From positions 620,001 to 684,000 of the forward strand of contig JAIWZP010000009.1 in assembly GCA_025201375.1 (NCBI GenBank): a DNA stretch of 64,000 bases. The letters run 5' to 3'. This document shows positions 59,336 to 64,000 of this stretch, piece by piece. The DNA is from Gongronella butleri. Taxonomy: Eukaryota > Mucoromycota > Mucoromycetes > Mucorales > Cunninghamellaceae. The notes under the pieces were generated by a model, which saw only the letters and a program-made list of their open reading frames with translations, was not told where the DNA came from and made no database searches. Position numbers and translations under genes: made by a program. Numbering within the stretch: the stretch's first letter is position 1; every line of letters starts with the position of its first letter.

Positions 59336-61512
59336 ATGTCAACCACTTCACCCACCGCAAAAACACAGCCGATATCCATCCTCAAGGTAAGAAACGGTTC
59401 TCTTGTGCCTTTGAGAACACCCTTTCCCTGCAAAAGACGCGCGTTTGGCTTGCTCACCTTGTCAATTTGTTTATATTTTGACTAGCCGTCACTGCGATCG
59501 CCTATGGCTGGCCCGTCCACACACCACAAGACGGCCCATATTGTGCTCAGCGAGGACGAGGACGAGGACGACCCAAAATACACCGTATCAGACGGCGAGG
59601 ACGAGGACCCGGCGTCCATGCCTTCTGGCAAGGCGCTTGAATTGCTGCAGACCGAGAAGGTTTGCTTTGCCGGCTACCTGCTGAAAAAAGGGGAGAAGCG
59701 ACGTGTAAGAAAAAAAACACACCAACACCACAGAGCACCCTGTATTTTTTTTTTTTTTTGCTCTTTTTTTCCCTGTCATTTTTACTTATTTTCTCGTTTT
59801 TATGAGATTAGACGTGGAAAAAACGATGGTTTGTCCTGCGCACGACCAAGCTTGCCATGTACAAGGACAAAAAGGTATAATTGTGGACCGGGAGCGGGAG
59901 AATGAGGGGAAAAAAAAAATCAATAGTGGGCTGATTTCCCCTCTTTTTCTTTTTTTCCTTTTTTTCTCATTTTCTATTTAGGAATACAAGCTTTTGCGGA
60001 TCATTGACCTGCACGACATCCACAGCGTGGTGCAGGTGACGTCCAAGAACAAGTATCGCAACGTGTTTGCGATCATCACACCCAAACGGATGTACTATGT
60101 GCAAGCAGATGACCAGCGGTCGATGGATGGCTGGTTTGAGGCCATTGAACATGCCAAGCAGGATCTGCGGCTGTACGACGCAGATGATGACGAAAGCTCC
60201 GTCAATCGCGATCATGAGTTTGCCAAGGATGTCGTGTCGTCGTACAAATCCAATGCCAGCAATAGCAGCAATCCACTGGCGCAGCAACAACACCACCAAT
60301 TGCCCTCCACGTCGCTTTCTTCCTCCTCCTCCTCAGCTCAGCAGCGCAGACGCTCTTCCATCACCATCGACACGGCACGCCGCGCGTCCCTCGACCAACA
60401 TCGCCAAATCAGCCCCATTACCACCTCCCCCGTCGCCGCACCACCATCAGCAACCGCCAATGCTGCTTCAGCAGCTGCCACGCCGCTCACTCAGCAGGCG
60501 GACAGTGCTGCGGTGCCCCCAGCGACAACAAAAACGACGCCTGCCAAGACACAACCTACCAATCCACGCATTGAGATCCCTCCCACCCGAATCGACACGT
60601 CAATCACATCGTCATCGTCCGCATCGCCACCAGCCCCGCGCCACCCGCAGCAACAGGTCACATTTGCGTCGTCGTCGCTCAGCGAGTATACCACCGGCCA
60701 AATCTATCCCGTGTCACCCACCCTCGAGCACGCGCAGCATATTGCCGATGGAATTGCAAGCTCAGAAGACGACGAGGAATACAGCGCAACAAACAGCATC
60801 ATCGACCTTAAAAAGGAGGAGGACAGGAATCGTGTCCTCGTCGAAGGTTATCTGCTCAAGCTCGGACGCAACAAGGGTTGGCAGAAGCGATGGTTTGTCC
60901 TAAGAACAGACACATTGGCCTATTATGAGAATGACAAGGTAAGAAATCAAAACAAGGAAAGAAAACTAGAGTGGAATATTGATTGGTTTTTTTTTTTTTT
61001 TTTTTTTGTCGTAGGAATACTCGCCGCATCGGATCATCCCGCTGCAACACATCATTGACTCGCTGGAGATCGATGCCATGAGCAAAAACAAGCAATACTG
61101 CTTCAAGATCATCATCCCCAAGCGCAACTATGTGCTGTGTGCAAGCACCGAGAACGACATGGAATCCTGGCTTAATGCGCTGAGCATTGCTATCCGACGC
61201 GCCAAAAAGGATGCCAAGAATCCCGCAGCAGCCGCTGGCACCGCCGCCGATCATGCCGCTGCCACATCGCCCACCAGCCCACTCGCGTCATCATCATCGG
61301 CGGCAGCCGCGACGAGTGACAAGGTCGGCAAATCTCATCATCACGCACCACACCATCAGGCTCTGCGACTCGAGCGCATCCCAGAGATCCAAAAGCTGCC
61401 CAGCGCCGTGCGACGCCTGTCCATAGAATCCTTTGAGAATTCAAGCCATATCTCGGGAGTCAGCGGCGCAGGCGGCGTCGGCGGTGCCGGTGGCGCCCTC
61501 GGCCGACGATAA
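59336..61512 (+). CDS. Protein with two PH domains
   Basis: Five exons (59336-59386, 59486-59704, 59812-59874, 59982-60938, 61015-61512) give 595 residues. After an acidic segment (VLSEDEDEDDPKYTVSDGED), PH domain 1 begins VCFAGYLLKKGEKRRTWKKR and ends SMDGWFEAIEHAK, spanning about residues 70-170. A spacer of some 220 residues rich in Ser, Thr, Pro, Gln and Ala follows. PH domain 2 begins VLVEGYLLKLGRNKGWQKRW and ends DMESWLNALSIAIRRAKKD, about residues 390-490. Both have the conserved basic beta1-beta2 loop and the C-terminal helix Trp. The tail is Ala/Ser/His then Gly-rich. Tandem PH domains recall yeast Opy1 and animal TAPP proteins, which bind PI(4,5)P2 or PI(3,4)P2; lipid binding and a plasma-membrane role are inferred. 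Each PH core is interrupted by an intron between beta strands, at the same point (after MYKDKK and YENDK). Confidence 0.88.
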
Positions 61513-61902
61513 ACAATTGCTCCCCCTCTCTCCCATCCTGCACACAAAACACTTTTTTTTTTTGATTCCCATGCCCGCATAGTATACACGCGCCGTAGCT
61601 GCCCTTTATTTCATAGTTGCTCGATGTTGTTCATCTCCAACTCTTTTATCCTTTTCCTCCAATCTCCCACTCCCTCCATAATAATAATAATGCTTTAATC
61701 TTTCTAGTACATTACCGGTTTTGTCCAACAAGTTGGCGCGAAACAAACAGCTTTCAAAACGCTAATTAAATTTATTTGCCTGTAAATCAGATTGAGCACG
61801 CGCAAAAGTGATTTTTTTTTTTGAAGTGCGCGCGGACTTATTGTTGTGGGGCGGGCGGATTGCTTGGTGTGTTTGATGACGCGTGGCGCATGGTCTAGTT
61901 CG

Positions 61903-62255
61903 GAGTCTCTGACGCGCTTTGTCGTTGAGAAATGACGTGTTTCACCCAAATTGTATACATTTGGCACTAGCTCAGCAAAAGCGCATTGAACTCGCGTTTC
62001 TTTGGCACATTTCGCGTCTTTTGCGATTGTTCTTTTTTGGTTTAATTAGAAATTTCTGACGCGCTTTGACGTTGACAAGTGACGCCTTTCACCGAAGTGC
62101 CTACATTTGGTACTAGCACCCAGCAAATGCACATCTCCCTCGCGTTTCCACTTCGCATATGATATCGCGTCTCTCGTGATTGACCCTGTGCCGATTTACA
62201 GTAATTTGGAATTTCTGACGCTCATCTTCGTCGAGAAATCACGACGCGTTTCTCT
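61903..62255. repeat. Degenerate tandem repeat, about 150 bp unit
   Basis: Unit starts at TCTCTGACGCGCTTTGTCGT (61905) recur at TTTCTGACGCGCTTTGACGT (62053) and TTTCTGACGCTCATCTTCGT (62212). Within units, TACATTTGG(C/T)ACTAG, CAGCAAA(A/T)GC, CTCGCGTTTC and TTCGC follow in the same order. Two full units and a partial third are seen; periods are about 148 and 159 bp. Confidence 0.85.
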
Positions 62256-62354
62256 TTTTCACAATCCAGTCGTAAGGTCCACAACAACAAAAAGGATGTC
62301 CCATGGCACTCTTGACGTGTCGTAAGCAGCTTTTGAATCTCTTTTGAATGGCAC

Positions 62355-62520
62355 CAGTTTCACCGGGATCAAATCAAAACTGATGAAGAAATCTCGCTTT
62401 TCCAACAAAATATTTAATGGCAATTTTCTTGACAACGGCCTAGGCGGCTCCCAATTTTTATTCCAGATTTACTAACGAACAGAGGGGCAAAACATCTAAT
62501 GGGATGACTTGCAGCGCGCT
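62355..62520. repeat. Diverged repeat, partner of 63585-63745
   Basis: Shared anchors with 63585-63745 in direct orientation: AAAACTGATGAAGAAATCTC / AAAACTGATCCAGAAATCTC, ATTTTTATTCCAGATTT / ATTTTTATTGCAGATTT, and CATCTAATGGGATGAC / CATCTAATGACATGAC. The offset is about 1230 bp. Confidence 0.75.
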
Positions 62521-62828
62521 GGAGGCACGCCAAGCGCAAATTATAAAATGGCCATCTCAGAGCTTCAAAATTAAAATCGAAAAAATGATTCTCGGGATAT
62601 CCTCCAAACTTGCAACACAAGAGGCACCGCATAGGGAAACCATGAAACATGCCAAAAAAAAGTGAGATCAACTTGCTGGTTGGCAAGCAATTCGTAATTT
62701 TAGAATAAACTTTGCCGACAAATGGCACGCAGGAGCGCGTTCCTGGAGCCGCGTCGACTCATTTACTAGCAAAAGAGGCACCAGGTGCATGGATTTGACT
62801 TGAAATGGACGCGCTTAAATCAAAGTTT

Positions 62829-62848
62829 GACGCGGTTTTTCACGCGTC
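62829..62848. repeat. Interrupted palindrome GACGCG-N8-CGCGTC, copy 3
   Basis: GACGCGGTTTTTCACGCGTC. It matches the reverse complement of 38901-38920 at 19 of 20 positions, and a related half site GGACGCGCTTAAATC lies 25 bp upstream (62803-62817). Confidence 0.8.
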
Positions 62849-63221
62849 CAAGTTACCCCGCAAACAACCTGTTTGCATGATTCCGTCTAGAACTCATTTT
62901 TTGAAATGATCATCGATGGTCTCGTACGCAGCAGATCGTGCTCTTTCTTTTGAGCCGCGTTTCGAGGATCTGCGGTCAGTTTTCGTCGAGATAGCCTTGT
63001 GGCAAAAAATACGAAGCAAATTGCATTTTACGCAGTACTCAGTCGATGGAGTCCTTGGTTTGATGACATTTTCATCGTTAAATGGATGCATTCTATCCTG
63101 CAGTTGAATGTCGCGGCGATCCGAGGACCTAATTTTCACTGATTAAAAATCCGTGACCGTACCCCTTGGAAAATCGGCGGAAAATCGTGCTTTTTTCAGT
63201 TCGACATTGGGCGCCTTCGAG

Positions 63222-63330
63222 CACTCTCAGTGGCACGAAACTTTGACATATGTGCATTTTGGCGTCTCTCTTTTCAGAACAAAAGTAAAAACCGGGGATC
63301 AATATGGCCGTTGGCGAGAAAATCGGCAAT
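63222..63330. repeat. Dispersed repeat, copy 2 of 3
   Basis: Related to 48045-48175 and 63886-63995. It contains GGCACGAAACTTTGACAT, GGCGTCTCTCTTTTCAGAAC and GGCGAGAAAATCGGC. Confidence 0.7.
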
Positions 63331-63584
63331 TCCCTTTAAAATCACAATTTTGTCTCGTGCGCGTCAGGTTGCTATTCGGCCATGCTTAAATCTTACAAGT
63401 GGCAAGCGAAGCCCATGGGTGTCATTTCGTCCCTGCCCGGCAGCGCCGACGCGCAACATTTGTACACTTGCAACGCCCAATCAAACATTTCAGCTTCGAT
63501 TTTCTCAGCAATGGACAAGACAAATGACGGTATGCTGCTGTGACCATAGATGCAGAATTCGATTCTCTGTCGGATGAATCCAGT

Positions 63585-63745
63585 TTCACCACCGTACGAC
63601 CAAAACTGATCCAGAAATCTCAATTTCTTACATTTGGCTTTGATCACTTTTGCTTCGAAAACGGCTCGATCGACCCCCGATTTTTATTGCAGATTTGCTT
63701 AGTAAGAGGGGGTCAATGCATCTAATGACATGACCCTTTGGTCCC
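63585..63745. repeat. Diverged repeat, partner of 62355-62520
   Basis: Second copy of the segment at 62355-62520, with the three anchor words in the same order and spacing within a few tens of bases. Confidence 0.75.
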
Positions 63746-63885
63746 CAGTGTGTAGGTTGCCAAACGGATTTGAGATCTTTGTCTGGGCCAAACCCTCTCA
63801 AAGCGGGAGACCCTCCAGATGCATTTTGACCTGACCCACCTTTTTTTTTTTTTTTCTAAATTTGAAAAAAAATTCGTCGCCAAGC

Positions 63886-63995
63886 AGGGCCTCATCGCAG
63901 CGCCACGAAACTTTTACATGTAGTGGATGTTGCCCCTCTCTTCTCAGAAAAAAATAAAAAACCAAAGGTCCGTCATGTGGTTTGTCGGGAAGCAC
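63886..63995. repeat. Dispersed repeat, copy 3 of 3 (runs to the window edge)
   Basis: Contains GCCACGAAACTTTTACATGT, CCTCTCTTCTCAGAAAAAAA and ATAAAAAACCAAAGG, matching the copies at 48045 and 63222. It may continue past the end of the window. Confidence 0.7.
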
Positions 63996-64000
63996 GACAT

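Larger units (their letters stand above)
61513..64000. other. Gene-free island 7 with repeats, to the window edge
   Basis: About 2.5 kb after the PH-protein gene without a supportable gene. It contains a tandem repeat (61903-62255), a palindrome copy (62829-62848), related segments 62355-62520 and 63585-63745, and two copies of the repeat also found at 48045. Reading frames are closed throughout except for short ORFs. Confidence 0.6.

Overview
The window is nuclear DNA of a filamentous, early-diverging fungus, most likely Mucoromycota. The reasons are 24 recognisable or well-formed split genes with many short GT-AG introns (up to 27 in one gene), a spore-coat CotH-family kinase, a GPI-anchored periplasmic-binding-protein-like secreted protein, Kre9/Knh1-like and thaumatin-like wall proteins, and a standard fungal housekeeping set. 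I cannot name the species. Exon joins below were made by hand from splice sites and reading-frame phase; every multi-exon model given closes in frame, but none has transcript support.

Layout. 0.3-10.5 kb is a dense block: carboxymuconolactone-decarboxylase-like protein and Mediator subunit MED9 (divergent), ATG4 autophagy protease, secreted CotH kinase, a Ppn2-like membrane-anchored vacuolar phosphatase and AP-1 mu subunit APM1. RPL15 is divergent from APM1. After a gene-free island come a ubiquitin-like/WLM metalloprotease and a 28-exon vacuolar alpha-mannosidase (AMS1). The 19.6-22.6 kb island holds degenerate repeats and ends at a gene for a small secreted cysteine-rich protein. 23.8-31.2 kb carries RPL29, a small secreted protein, an RraA-family protein, a Reb1/TTF1-like Myb protein and the periplasmic-binding-like protein. 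A repeat island follows, then a Knh1-like GPI protein and an F-box protein. After another island come RPL6, vacuolar pepsin PEP4, 5-aminolevulinate synthase HEM1 and the t-SNARE SEC20. 49.8-54.0 kb has a thaumatin-like protein and THO subunit THOC1/HPR1. 55.1-61.5 kb has a large alpha/beta hydrolase and a two-PH-domain protein.

Several genes share a compartment: ATG4, PEP4, AMS1 and the Ppn2-like phosphatase belong to vacuolar/autophagic turnover; APM1 and SEC20 to Golgi/endosome/ER trafficking; CotH, the Knh1-like, PBP-like, thaumatin-like and cysteine-rich proteins to the cell surface or exterior. Nothing suggests a coordinated biosynthetic cluster or a young mobile element.

The unexplained content lies outside the exons. 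Seven gene-free islands (about 11.8-13.1, 19.7-22.5, 31.3-34.1, 37.6-39.8, 47.8-49.7, 54.0-55.1 and 61.6-64 kb) contain diverged copies of shared non-coding repeats, including a conserved 19-20 bp interrupted palindrome (GACGCG-N7/8-CGCGTC) found in three of them. One island has a dense cluster of TACAGTA/GATACAGTATC motifs. All three ribosomal-protein genes appear to have a 5'-leader intron carrying GATG/CATC repeats. Many introns have an A-rich stretch after the donor and a long T-run before the acceptor.
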